Source: Alistipes sp.
GTDB lineage: Bacteria; Bacteroidota; Bacteroidia; Bacteroidales; Rikenellaceae
Length of the DNA: 8,970 bases
Assembly (NCBI GenBank): GCA_022511355.1
Contig: JAFLRS010000074.1
Span: forward strand, 1 to 8,970
Direction of reading: 5' to 3'
The position numbers and the translations under genes are program-made. Below are positions 1-5,952 of the stretch, piece by piece. Numbering within the stretch: the stretch's first letter is position 1; every line of letters begins with the position of its first letter. The notes under the pieces are model-generated. The model did not search any database. It was not told where the DNA came from and was given only the letters and a program-made list of their open reading frames with translations.

Positions 1-601
1 GGATGGTTTCCGAACTGCTGATTCCATAATCAACTATTTTCATTGTATTTTTCAGCGCCAGTCCCTGATGCTGCAGACCTATTCCGATATTAAATTTCTT
101 AAGCTGAACTCCGACACCGAAGTCGCAATAGAACCCTCCGTTAAGTTTGATTGCACTCGCGGTGGTCATATCGTCATCATAATCGAACTCGTTTTCGTTT
201 AGTCCGGATGTTGCTATTGCACTGCCTCCTAATGATAACGATATATAGGGACGAACATTATCGTTTACGGGATACCATCCTTTCATATTGACGAATATGG
301 GGATGGACAACGTATTCCATTTTTCATCGGACATTTGTTTTAATGCCCGCCCATAATAATACTGAAGACCCGCACCAACACCGACAAAGGCATATTTTGT
401 AACAGTAACGCCATGCACGGTCTCTATGAAAGGACGGGATATGTCCGATTTGAAATCCACATCCATGAACGAAAATCTTCCGCCTGTCGCGAATCCGACA
501 TTCACTTCTCCTCTGTAGCCTATATTCCAATCTACAGTTTGAGCCCACGCCGATGCGCTAATTCCGACAATAGCCATCATAGTCAAAAACAGTCTTTTCA
601 T
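1..601 (-). CDS. Outer-membrane beta-barrel protein (porin-like), 3' end outside the window
   Basis: The frame is open from an ATG at 601 to the left edge, giving 200 codons with no stop. Residues 1-20 (MKRLFLTMMAIVGISASAWA) form a clear Sec signal peptide with an AWA cleavage site before QTVDW. The rest alternates polar and hydrophobic residues and is rich in Gly and aromatics (for example YAFVGVGAGLQYYYGR, then VRPYISLSLGGSA), as in short amphipathic outer-membrane strands. This fits the OmpW/PorT-like outer-membrane beta-barrel families common in Bacteroidetes. No enzymatic motif is visible. Its role could be structural, as a pore, or in adhesion; the sequence does not decide. The ATG is preceded by an A/T-rich leader without a Shine-Dalgarno motif, which is normal for the phylum. 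It lies downstream of bacterioferritin on the same strand, but the 351-bp gap makes co-transcription doubtful. Confidence 0.85.
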   Translation of the reverse strand, partial: MKRLFLTMMAIVGISASAWAQTVDWNIGYRGEVNVGFATGGRFSFMDVDFKSDISRPFIETVHGVTVTKYAFVGVGAGLQYYYGRALKQMSDEKWNTLSIPIFVNMKGWYPVNDNVRPYISLSLGGSAIATSGLNENEFDYDDDMTTASAIKLNGGFYCDFGVGVQLKKFNIGIGLQHQGLALKNTMKIVDYGISSSETI

Positions 602-678
602 AATAATAACTTTTTTTGTTGCTCCGACTCCATGGCAACCGTTAATACAAAAGAAAAGTGCGGAGTCGATCGTTTATC

Positions 679-827
679 CGATACGAGGTTCTAGAATACC
701 TATACTATGAATAAACATACCCCACACCCGCATCGGCCGACAGCGCATATACAACTGCAGGACCAATGCAAGGCGAAATGAGCGTTACGTCTCCTCATAG
801 TATTGAAATTTTCTAGATTCCGTATCG
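679..827. repeat. Imperfect inverted repeat, arms about 33 bp, spacer about 84 bp
   Basis: The left arm (679-710) and the right arm (795-827, read as reverse complement) share three blocks in the same order: CGATACG, then TCTAGAA, then ATACTATGA. The blocks are separated by non-matching stretches that differ slightly in length between arms. About 23 positions match. In a minus-strand transcript the arms could pair as a long interrupted stem closing an 84-nt loop. The different spacing in the two arms argues against a site-specific invertible segment, which usually has identical repeats. A decayed small mobile element, a structured leader RNA of the gene starting at 601, or a pair of outward-facing protein sites are all possible. 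No clear target-site duplication is seen. Confidence 0.55.
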
Positions 828-850
828 AGGATTAGCGAAGCACTTTCACT

Positions 851-882
851 AAAATATGTAAGCGCCGTCCGAAGACAGCGCT
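851..882 (-). terminator. Candidate terminator hairpin after bacterioferritin
   Basis: On the minus-strand transcript, AGCGCUGUC and GACGGCGCU (861-882) pair over 9 bp, including one G-U wobble, around a UUCG loop closed by C-G. This is the exceptionally stable cUUCGg tetraloop. It is followed by UACAUAUUUU, a moderate U-rich tail. On the plus strand the wobble becomes a C-A mismatch and the loop is CGAA, so the structure favours the minus transcript. It lies 70 bp past the bacterioferritin stop, so termination of that gene is the likeliest role. The weak U tract keeps confidence moderate. Confidence 0.45.
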
Positions 883-883
883 A

Positions 884-913
884 CAAAATTAGAAAATGTT
901 TGCGAAAAACAAA
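884..913 (-). promoter_or_regulatory. Candidate Bacteroidetes-type promoter (TTTG N18 TAATTTTG)
   Basis: On the minus strand, TAATTTTG (884-891) matches the Bacteroidetes -7 consensus TAnnTTTG exactly. TTTG (910-913) lies 18 bp upstream, close to the usual -33 spacing. It points toward the outer-membrane protein gene at 601 but would give a leader of nearly 280 nt that contains the hairpin and the inverted repeat. The region is A/T-rich, so a chance match is possible. Confidence 0.35.
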
Positions 914-952
914 AATATAAACTGAAATATAGGCACTTTTGCCATAATCGGC

Positions 953-1510
953 TTACTCCTCGTGATGATGAGCCTTCTCCTTCTGTTCTTTGACCACCGC
1001 CTTGCTGTGGGCTATCGACTGCAACGACAGATAGTATTGCTCGCCGTAATCCTTCAGATTCTGCAATTCGGTGCGGAACATATCGAGATGCTCCTCCTCC
1101 TGCACCGAAAGATTCTGGAACAAACGGTGCGTAACGGCATCGTCCTCGGCCGAACACAGCCGCGACCACTCGTTGTATTTATCGACTGTACTCTGTTCGA
1201 TATTCATCGAGAAGGTAAGCGCTTCGGCCACTTTGGTTATTTTTACGGTCTTCTCCAGCGGATTCATATCCACATCCCCCTCGAGATACATTATTCGCTC
1301 CGACAACTCCTCGATGTGCCGCATCTCGGCTATCGCGCTCTGTTTCATCATCTTGGCGAGATATTCATAGCCCGCATCCTCGAAATGCACATGAAAGTAC
1401 ATATACTGCAACGTGGTTGCAATCTCCATTCTCACCGCCTCGTTAAGACGTTCGATGCTCTTGGCATACTTGTTTTTCTGCTGCTCCATATTCATTGTGC
1501 TGTTTGTCAT
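953..1510 (-). CDS. bfr: Bacterioferritin, iron-storage ferroxidase
   Basis: A 185-aa four-helix-bundle ferritin that oxidises Fe(II) and stores ferric mineral in the cytoplasm as a 24-mer shell. Counting from the ATG at 1510, the ferroxidase ligands are E29, E62, H65, E105, E138 and H141. Their spacing matches E. coli Bfr E18, E51, H54, E94, E127 and H130 without gaps. M63, in AEMRH, sits where Bfr Met52 ligates haem, so this is a bacterioferritin rather than a plain ferritin or Dps. The C-terminus ends in a small His-rich tail (AHHHEE). An in-frame start at 1606 would add 32 hydrophobic residues and cross the upstream terminator, so it was rejected; 1495 and 1489 are further candidate starts. 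The gene follows the thioesterase after a strong terminator with little room for a promoter. Confidence 0.92.
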   Translation of the reverse strand: MTNSTMNMEQQKNKYAKSIERLNEAVRMEIATTLQYMYFHVHFEDAGYEYLAKMMKQSAIAEMRHIEELSERIMYLEGDVDMNPLEKTVKITKVAEALTFSMNIEQSTVDKYNEWSRLCSAEDDAVTHRLFQNLSVQEEEHLDMFRTELQNLKDYGEQYYLSLQSIAHSKAVVKEQKEKAHHHEE

Positions 1511-1537
1511 GACCCTGCTGCGAGCAAAAGAGATACC

Positions 1538-1570
1538 AAAAAAATACCGGCATCCTGCGATGCCGATATT
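1538..1570 (-). terminator. Strong intrinsic terminator after the acyl-ACP thioesterase
   Basis: On the minus-strand transcript, AAUAUCGGCAUC and GAUGCCGGUAUU form a 12-bp stem (one U-G wobble) around a GCAG loop, followed at once by seven U residues (1538-1544). This is a textbook intrinsic terminator, 27 bp past the thioesterase stop. The other strand has no U tract after the stem. The U tract ends only about 28 nt before the bacterioferritin start. Confidence 0.88.
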
Positions 1571-1596
1571 TATTATAAAAAAGACTGTTGAAACAG

Positions 1597-2325
1597 CTAT
1601 TTCCACTCGAAAGCCGCACGGCAGACTATGGCACCGTCGTCGGACTTTATTTCGAACAGCGAAGTGTCGCCCTGCGGCCGGAATCCAACCGTAAGGGTTT
1701 GGCCGTAGACCGACTCTTTGACGAAATGGAAGTCCAGACGCACCGAATGCGGTTCGGCAAAGGTCTCTATCGGCAGCATATCAACCATCAAATCCATATA
1801 ACGCATGGTATTCACATGGCGGTTGAAATCGATGTCGCTGTATACGATACGGTGTTCAAAGCTTTCGACCGCCTCCACGGCGTGCAGTTTCCGCGGACGT
1901 TCGCACGGCGAAGCTTCATCGGAGAGAACGCTCGTATAGTCTTCGGCCAGTTCGTTCAAATCGACCGGACGGCGGGTCTGAAAATTAATCATGGCCCACT
2001 GGGTGACCACCCTGCCGAATACTCGTCCTTCGCGGTCGGTAATCTCGAAATTTCGCGACGACAATACACGGCCGTCATAATTGACCCATGTGCGGATCGA
2101 ATATTCGGTAAACTGCACGGGCAGGCAGTCGAACTCCGCAGCCATTCGCGACAAAACCCATGAACAGTTGTTTTTCATCAGCGCATCCACGCCGAATCCG
2201 TTGCGCTGCGCATCTATGCCCGCGATATTAAGCACATTGTTGCACATCGAAGCCAATGTTGCCCGCAGCGTGAAATCGACATCCTGCGGCTCTACTCTGA
2301 AATCGTATACGTTTCCACTCTTCAT
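1597..2325 (-). CDS. Acyl-ACP thioesterase (FatA/FatB-like, double hotdog)
   Basis: A 242-aa protein predicted to hydrolyse acyl-ACP thioesters, releasing free fatty acids and ending chain elongation in the cytoplasm. The length fits bacterial members of the plant-type FatA/FatB family (PF01643), which have two hotdog folds and no transit peptide. The second half carries the family signature SDIDFNRHVNTMRYMD, with the conserved D-x-N-x-H-V-N residues of the active site. The first half has WVLSRM and the paired WAMINFQTRRPV strand typical of hotdog domain one. The ATG at 2325 is preceded by a TAACTTTG box only 23 bp upstream, which fixes this start. It has its own promoter and its own terminator, so it may be a single-gene unit despite lying 37 bp from the GH20 gene. 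Chain-length preference cannot be read from sequence. Confidence 0.92.
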   Translation of the reverse strand: MKSGNVYDFRVEPQDVDFTLRATLASMCNNVLNIAGIDAQRNGFGVDALMKNNCSWVLSRMAAEFDCLPVQFTEYSIRTWVNYDGRVLSSRNFEITDREGRVFGRVVTQWAMINFQTRRPVDLNELAEDYTSVLSDEASPCERPRKLHAVEAVESFEHRIVYSDIDFNRHVNTMRYMDLMVDMLPIETFAEPHSVRLDFHFVKESVYGQTLTVGFRPQGDTSLFEIKSDDGAIVCRAAFEWK

Positions 2326-2347
2326 ATTTCAATCTTTGATTTCGCGG

Positions 2348-2355
2348 CAAAGTTA
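2348..2355 (-). promoter_or_regulatory. -7 box (TAACTTTG) of the thioesterase gene
   Basis: TAACTTTG on the minus strand is an exact match to TAnnTTTG. It lies in the 37-bp gap after the GH20 stop, 22 bp before the thioesterase ATG, implying a very short leader. No clear TTTG is seen at the -33 position, which would fall in the GH20 3' end. Confidence 0.65.
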
Positions 2356-2362
2356 CAAAAAA

Positions 2363-4522
2363 TCACAATACGGGTTTGATTCGCGGCGACGGAATAATCA
2401 CATAAGGAGTTCCGTTGCCCTCGGTCGTGCAGACCAAACGGGCGAATCTGAACGGTTTGGGGTCGATGAGTTTGACGCGTCCGCCGTACATCTCGGCCAC
2501 GCGTTCGAAGTTGCTGCCATCGACGCTTGTCTCGAGGTAGCCCGAATGGAATATGTGGCGCGGCATATGCTCGTAACCGGTCAGGAACTCCACCTCGCGG
2601 CATTTGAGCGGGGATTCGAATTCGAATACGATGGTATCTCCCATCCTGCATGTGCGTGCCGTGCGCGAAACGCCTTTGTAACCCTCGGCATAGGAGAATC
2701 CGCGGGATGGACTTTCGGGCATCGAAGAGGTTATTTTGAATGCCGGTTTGATGCAGTCGTAATGACTCGGCACCGCCGCTTCGGGGCTTACTGCCGTGCG
2801 ATACTCGCTGCGGAACAGATGCTCTGCCGGTTTGTCGGTCTTTAGCGGATGCGTGTAACGCTGCCATTCGCCGCTGTTCTCCTTCGACGTGCTCACCGAG
2901 GCGTTACCGTCGGCCGAAGCGGTCAGACGTCCGTCGGCATAGTTTACGGACGGCGGCGAGATTCGGAATCGCACTCCCATGCCGGCCATACGGTCGTAAT
3001 GTTTGGTCTGCAGGCGATTGCGGAAATTTTCCCAGTCGCTGCCGTTCTTTCCCCATGCAATCTCGGAGACGGCGCACAAGCGCGGGAAAAGCATATAGTC
3101 GAGATAGTCGCAGGTTTCGGGATTATGCGAAATGTATAGTTCGCTGAAGAATGTCGCCTCCACACCCTCGACATTGCGAAGCTCCGATGCGGTAAAGCCC
3201 TGCTTTGCGAAATCGAATGAATAGCACTGCTCGACATCGAATATGGCGGCCCATGTATGGCCGTCCTCGTTTTTGCTCTGCCGCATATCCATATAGAAGA
3301 ACTGCCCCGGCATGACTATCGTGCCATAGCCTGCAGAGGCCGATTTGCGGCACTCTTTCACGCTCTCCCATCCGTATACGCGGCTTTCGCAGTCAAGCGT
3401 TCCTCCGTTTATGGCCTCGTTCCAGACAGCAGGACGCTTGCCGTGACGGATTACAATGTCGTTCACGCGCGACATGAACACCTCCTGCAAACGGCTGAAA
3501 TCGTTGTCGCAATTGGCGGCGGCATAATCCGAACAGTGCGGACAGCGTTTCCATTGCGACATATCCACCTCATCGCCGCCGACATGAACATACTCCGACG
3601 GAAAAAGTTCGCAGATTTCGCCGATAATATCCTCGAGCAAAGCGTAGTTGTCCTCCTTGACTGCGCACCATGCCGAACGGTATTCATATCCGTCGGTCGG
3701 CACCGGATCGGGAGTGTAGTCGCAAAGTATTTCGGGGTGGATATTCGCAATCGTGCGGCTATGGCCCGGCAAATCTATTTCGGGGATTATCTCGATGTTT
3801 CTTACAGCTGCATATTCTATGATTTCATGCATCGAGCGTTGCGTGAAGTAACCGCCGTAACGCTCTCCCCATTTGCCATATACAGAACGTATCGGAGACG
3901 AACCTCCGCGCCATGCGCCTATGCGGGTAAGCTCGGGATGCGACTTTATCTCGATACGCCACCCTTCATCGTCGGTAAGATGCAGATGCAACTTGTTGAT
4001 TTTATGGTATGAAATAAGGTCTATATAACGTTTTACTCTATCGGCGTCGCTCCATGTTCGTGCGACATCCAGCATAAATCCGCGATAGGAGAACTGCGGT
4101 GCATCCGAAATTTCGCCGCATGAAACGGTAACCGGCAGATGACACTGTTTGGTGTAGATGTCGCTCGGAAACAGCTGAAACAGGGTCTGTATGCCATTGA
4201 ATACACCTCCGTATCCGCCGCCCGAAATCTCTATTCCTTCAGGAGCTATCGTCAGTCGGTAACCCTCCTCTTCGAGCGCATCGTCGATTCCGAAACGGAT
4301 GTAGTTTTTGTCAGGCGATACAGTATTAACGCTACGCAGAGCCACATAATCTAAAAAATATACCGCAAGCGGACGCAACGACTCATCGCCGTAAACCAAA
4401 GTCGTCGATGGCGTGACAACGAATGCACCTTTGTGCTTCTCCACCGACCGCGGCATGGGTATCACCGCCGATGCGACGGAATACCATAAAACGGCAGCCA
4501 AAGTCAAAATGCTTCTTCCCAT
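2363..4522 (-). CDS. Secreted beta-N-acetylhexosaminidase, glycoside hydrolase family 20
   Basis: A 719-aa exo-hydrolase predicted to release terminal N-acetylglucosamine or N-acetylgalactosamine from glycans by substrate-assisted catalysis, exported at least to the periplasm. Numbering from the ATG at 4522, a signal peptide spans 1-19 (ending SVASA), the GH20b domain about 20-140, and the catalytic TIM barrel about 143-495. The barrel has R147 in YRGFMLDVAR, LHLTDDEGW at 181-188, the catalytic D317-E318 pair in HVGGDE, and active-site tryptophans W385 and W490. Residues about 517-591 resemble a chitobiase-type C-terminal Ig-like module. Residues 593-719 look like a discoidin/F5-8C carbohydrate-binding domain (LETSVDGSNFERV, FRFARLV). 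No lipobox Cys is seen, so it is not an obvious lipoprotein. An in-frame TTG at 4534 adds MIKS; the ATG gives a normal signal peptide and is preferred. Substrates may be host mucin or chitin-like glycans; no Sus-type genes adjoin it. Confidence 0.95.
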   Translation of the reverse strand: MGRSILTLAAVLWYSVASAVIPMPRSVEKHKGAFVVTPSTTLVYGDESLRPLAVYFLDYVALRSVNTVSPDKNYIRFGIDDALEEEGYRLTIAPEGIEISGGGYGGVFNGIQTLFQLFPSDIYTKQCHLPVTVSCGEISDAPQFSYRGFMLDVARTWSDADRVKRYIDLISYHKINKLHLHLTDDEGWRIEIKSHPELTRIGAWRGGSSPIRSVYGKWGERYGGYFTQRSMHEIIEYAAVRNIEIIPEIDLPGHSRTIANIHPEILCDYTPDPVPTDGYEYRSAWCAVKEDNYALLEDIIGEICELFPSEYVHVGGDEVDMSQWKRCPHCSDYAAANCDNDFSRLQEVFMSRVNDIVIRHGKRPAVWNEAINGGTLDCESRVYGWESVKECRKSASAGYGTIVMPGQFFYMDMRQSKNEDGHTWAAIFDVEQCYSFDFAKQGFTASELRNVEGVEATFFSELYISHNPETCDYLDYMLFPRLCAVSEIAWGKNGSDWENFRNRLQTKHYDRMAGMGVRFRISPPSVNYADGRLTASADGNASVSTSKENSGEWQRYTHPLKTDKPAEHLFRSEYRTAVSPEAAVPSHYDCIKPAFKITSSMPESPSRGFSYAEGYKGVSRTARTCRMGDTIVFEFESPLKCREVEFLTGYEHMPRHIFHSGYLETSVDGSNFERVAEMYGGRVKLIDPKPFRFARLVCTTEGNGTPYVIIPSPRIKPVL

Positions 4523-4556
4523 AGATTTTATCAATTAAATTCGAGCAAGATTTTCA

Positions 4557-4564
4557 CAAAGATA
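4557..4564 (-). promoter_or_regulatory. -7 box (TATCTTTG) of the GH20 gene
   Basis: TATCTTTG on the minus strand is an exact match to TAnnTTTG, 34 bp upstream of the GH20 ATG at 4522. Its -33 region falls on top of the divergent plus-strand box at 4586-4593. Confidence 0.65.
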
Positions 4565-4585
4565 GCATTTTCGGATGAAAAAAGC

Positions 4586-4593
4586 TAACTTTG
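4586..4593 (+). promoter_or_regulatory. -7 box (TAACTTTG) of the mazG operon
   Basis: TAACTTTG on the plus strand matches TAnnTTTG exactly and is identical to the thioesterase box. It lies 26 bp before the ATG at 4620. Because it sits inside the reading frame that opens at 4575, it shows that the upstream ATG cannot be the start used and that 4620 is. No further promoter is evident before 8131, so it probably drives all four genes to 8060. Confidence 0.68.
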
Positions 4594-4619
4594 CATCGTC
4601 GTTACAAAATAAATCAGAT

Positions 4620-5402
4620 ATGAACACCCGAAAAACCGATGCCATGCAGCGTCTGCTCGATATAATGGAGCGTCTTCGAGTGGAATGCCCGTGGGACCGC
4701 GAGCAGACATTCGAATCGCTGCGCAACAATACCATAGAGGAGACTTACGAACTGGCCGACGCAATAGCCGACCGCAATATGGACAACATAAAAGAGGAGT
4801 TGGGCGATTTGCTTCTGCACGTCGTGTTCTACTCCAAACTCGGCGACGAGGAGCAGGCTTTCGACTTTGCCGATGTCGCCGACGGAATATGCGACAAGCT
4901 CATTTATCGTCATCCGCACGTATTCGGAGATATTCATGCCGATACTCCCGACGAAGTGCGTCACAACTGGGAGGCTTTGAAACTTCGCAAGAAGAATCGA
5001 AAGAGCGGAACGCTCGGAGGAGTCCCCCGCAGTCTGCCGGCAATGGTAAAGGCTTACCGTATAGGCGAAAAGGCGGCCGGAGTCGGATTCGACTGGAAGC
5101 ACCGCGAGGATGTCTGGAAGAAAGTCGCCGAGGAGGTTCGCGAGGTGGAGACCGAAATGGCCTCCGGCGACAAAGAGCGTTTGACCGGAGAGTTCGGAGA
5201 TCTGTTCTTCGCACTGATAAACGCCTGCCGTCTCTACGGCATCGACCCCGAACTCGCACTCGAACGCACCAACAAGAAATTCATAACGCGATTCAACGGC
5301 ATGGAGCAGCAGGCGACGGCCGACGGACGGGTCTTCGCGGAACTCACGCCCGAAGAGATGGACGTTCTGTGGGAGCAGCAAAAGAGCAACGAAAAACAAT
5401 AA
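4620..5402 (+). CDS. mazG: MazG nucleoside triphosphate pyrophosphohydrolase
   Basis: A 260-aa cytoplasmic enzyme that hydrolyses (d)NTPs to the monophosphate and pyrophosphate, a house-cleaning activity against non-canonical nucleotides that in E. coli also lowers ppGpp. Length and layout match E. coli MazG (about 263 aa) with two MazG domains in tandem. The N-terminal domain has CPWDREQTFESL at 23-34, a metal-binding EETYE at 40-44 and EELGD at 59-63. The C-terminal domain has EEVREVE at 171-177 and GEFGD at 190-194. All Mg-binding acidic residues expected in EExxE and ExxD motifs are present. The ATG at 4575 would add 15 residues but overlaps the -7 box, so 4620 is chosen. It is the first gene of a tight unit; the next gene begins 9 bp later. 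Confidence 0.95.
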   Translation: MNTRKTDAMQRLLDIMERLRVECPWDREQTFESLRNNTIEETYELADAIADRNMDNIKEELGDLLLHVVFYSKLGDEEQAFDFADVADGICDKLIYRHPHVFGDIHADTPDEVRHNWEALKLRKKNRKSGTLGGVPRSLPAMVKAYRIGEKAAGVGFDWKHREDVWKKVAEEVREVETEMASGDKERLTGEFGDLFFALINACRLYGIDPELALERTNKKFITRFNGMEQQATADGRVFAELTPEEMDVLWEQQKSNEKQ

Positions 5403-5411
5403 AACAGAGAT

Positions 5412-5945
5412 ATGGCACTTCTAAAAAAGGTACGCGGACACGAACCGCAGGTCGGCAAGAAGACGTTTTTGGCCGAGACGGCCGTACTTATAGGCGATGT
5501 AACCGTAGGCGAAGATTGTTCGATATGGTACAATGCCGTTTTGCGCGGCGACGTAAACAAAATAGTTATCGGAGACCGCACCAACATTCAGGACGGAACG
5601 GTTATCCATACGACTTTCGATATGTCGAAACATCCGTCGCAGACGCACATCGGCAACGATGTCTCGATAGGCCACAATGCAACCATTCACGGAGCGGTCA
5701 TCGAGGACAAATGTCTTATAGGCATGGGTGCCACGGTGCTGGACAATGCCGTGGTGGGCACCGGCTGCATCATCGCCGCCAACGCCCTCGTGCTTGCCAA
5801 CAGCCGCCTTGAACCCAATTCGCTCTATGCCGGCATCCCCGCAAAGAAAATCAAGGAGGTGACCCCCGAACAACGTTCCGAAATTATCGAACGCACGGCT
5901 CGCGATTACAGGCTCTACGCTTCGTGGTTCGAGGAGAAAGAATAA
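5412..5945 (+). CDS. Gamma-carbonic-anhydrase family protein (left-handed beta-helix)
   Basis: A 177-aa hexapeptide-repeat protein of the gamma-CA/YrdA/PaaY group, expected to be a trimer with metal sites at the subunit interfaces. Hexapeptide turns of the [LIV]-G-x4 type run from about 25 to 145, and a C-terminal helix follows at about 151-175. The three metal-binding histidines are H66 (VIHTT), H88 and H93 (IGHNATIHG), with the 5-residue spacing of the last two seen in Methanosarcina Cam. R45, D47, Q60 and D61, which correspond to other active-site residues, are also present. The N-terminal extension and acidic loop of Cam are missing, as in most bacterial homologues, some of which have little or no carbonic anhydrase activity. 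A CO2 hydration role is therefore plausible but unproven. It is packed between mazG and the kinase gene. Confidence 0.9.
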   Translation: MALLKKVRGHEPQVGKKTFLAETAVLIGDVTVGEDCSIWYNAVLRGDVNKIVIGDRTNIQDGTVIHTTFDMSKHPSQTHIGNDVSIGHNATIHGAVIEDKCLIGMGATVLDNAVVGTGCIIAANALVLANSRLEPNSLYAGIPAKKIKEVTPEQRSEIIERTARDYRLYASWFEEKE

Positions 5946-5952
5946 CCGCATC

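Larger units (their letters stand above)
602..952. other. Gene-free stretch with hairpin, candidate promoter and long inverted repeat
   Basis: No convincing gene is found in these 351 bases between the bacterioferritin stop and the start of the outer-membrane protein, both on the minus strand. The stretch contains, in the direction of transcription, a TAATTTTG box, a UUCG-loop hairpin and an imperfect inverted repeat with about 33-bp arms. These are listed separately. Open frames inside it are short or antisense to nothing recognisable. Confidence 0.7.

Noticed and set aside
625..668. Short inverted repeat CGACTCC / GGAGTCG upstream of the outer-membrane protein gene
   Set aside because: Only 7 bp with a 30-bp loop; expected by chance, with no supporting promoter geometry.
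679..827. Inverted repeat read as an invertible (phase-variable) promoter
   Set aside because: The two arms have different internal spacing and many mismatches, unlike the near-identical repeats of recombinase-flipped promoters, and no recombinase gene is in the window.
962..1591. Plus-strand frame of 209 codons antisense to bacterioferritin
   Set aside because: Bacterioferritin on the opposite strand has every metal ligand in ungapped register, while this frame has no recognisable feature.
1511..1606. N-terminal hydrophobic extension of bacterioferritin as a signal or membrane anchor
   Set aside because: The extension would be translated from the terminator hairpin itself; bacterioferritins are cytoplasmic and start near the helix A sequence.
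4575..4619. Upstream ATG as the mazG start
   Set aside because: The TAACTTTG promoter box lies inside it, and the 260-aa protein from 4620 already matches the family length.
4614..5399. Minus-strand frame antisense to mazG (261 codons)
   Set aside because: No motif; a mirror of the codon bias of mazG, whose active-site residues are intact on the plus strand.
4685..5812. Long plus-strand frame of 375 codons across mazG and the gamma-CA-like gene
   Set aside because: It is extremely Arg-rich, has no domain, and spans two well-recognised genes in another frame; it is open only because GC-rich codons avoid stops.
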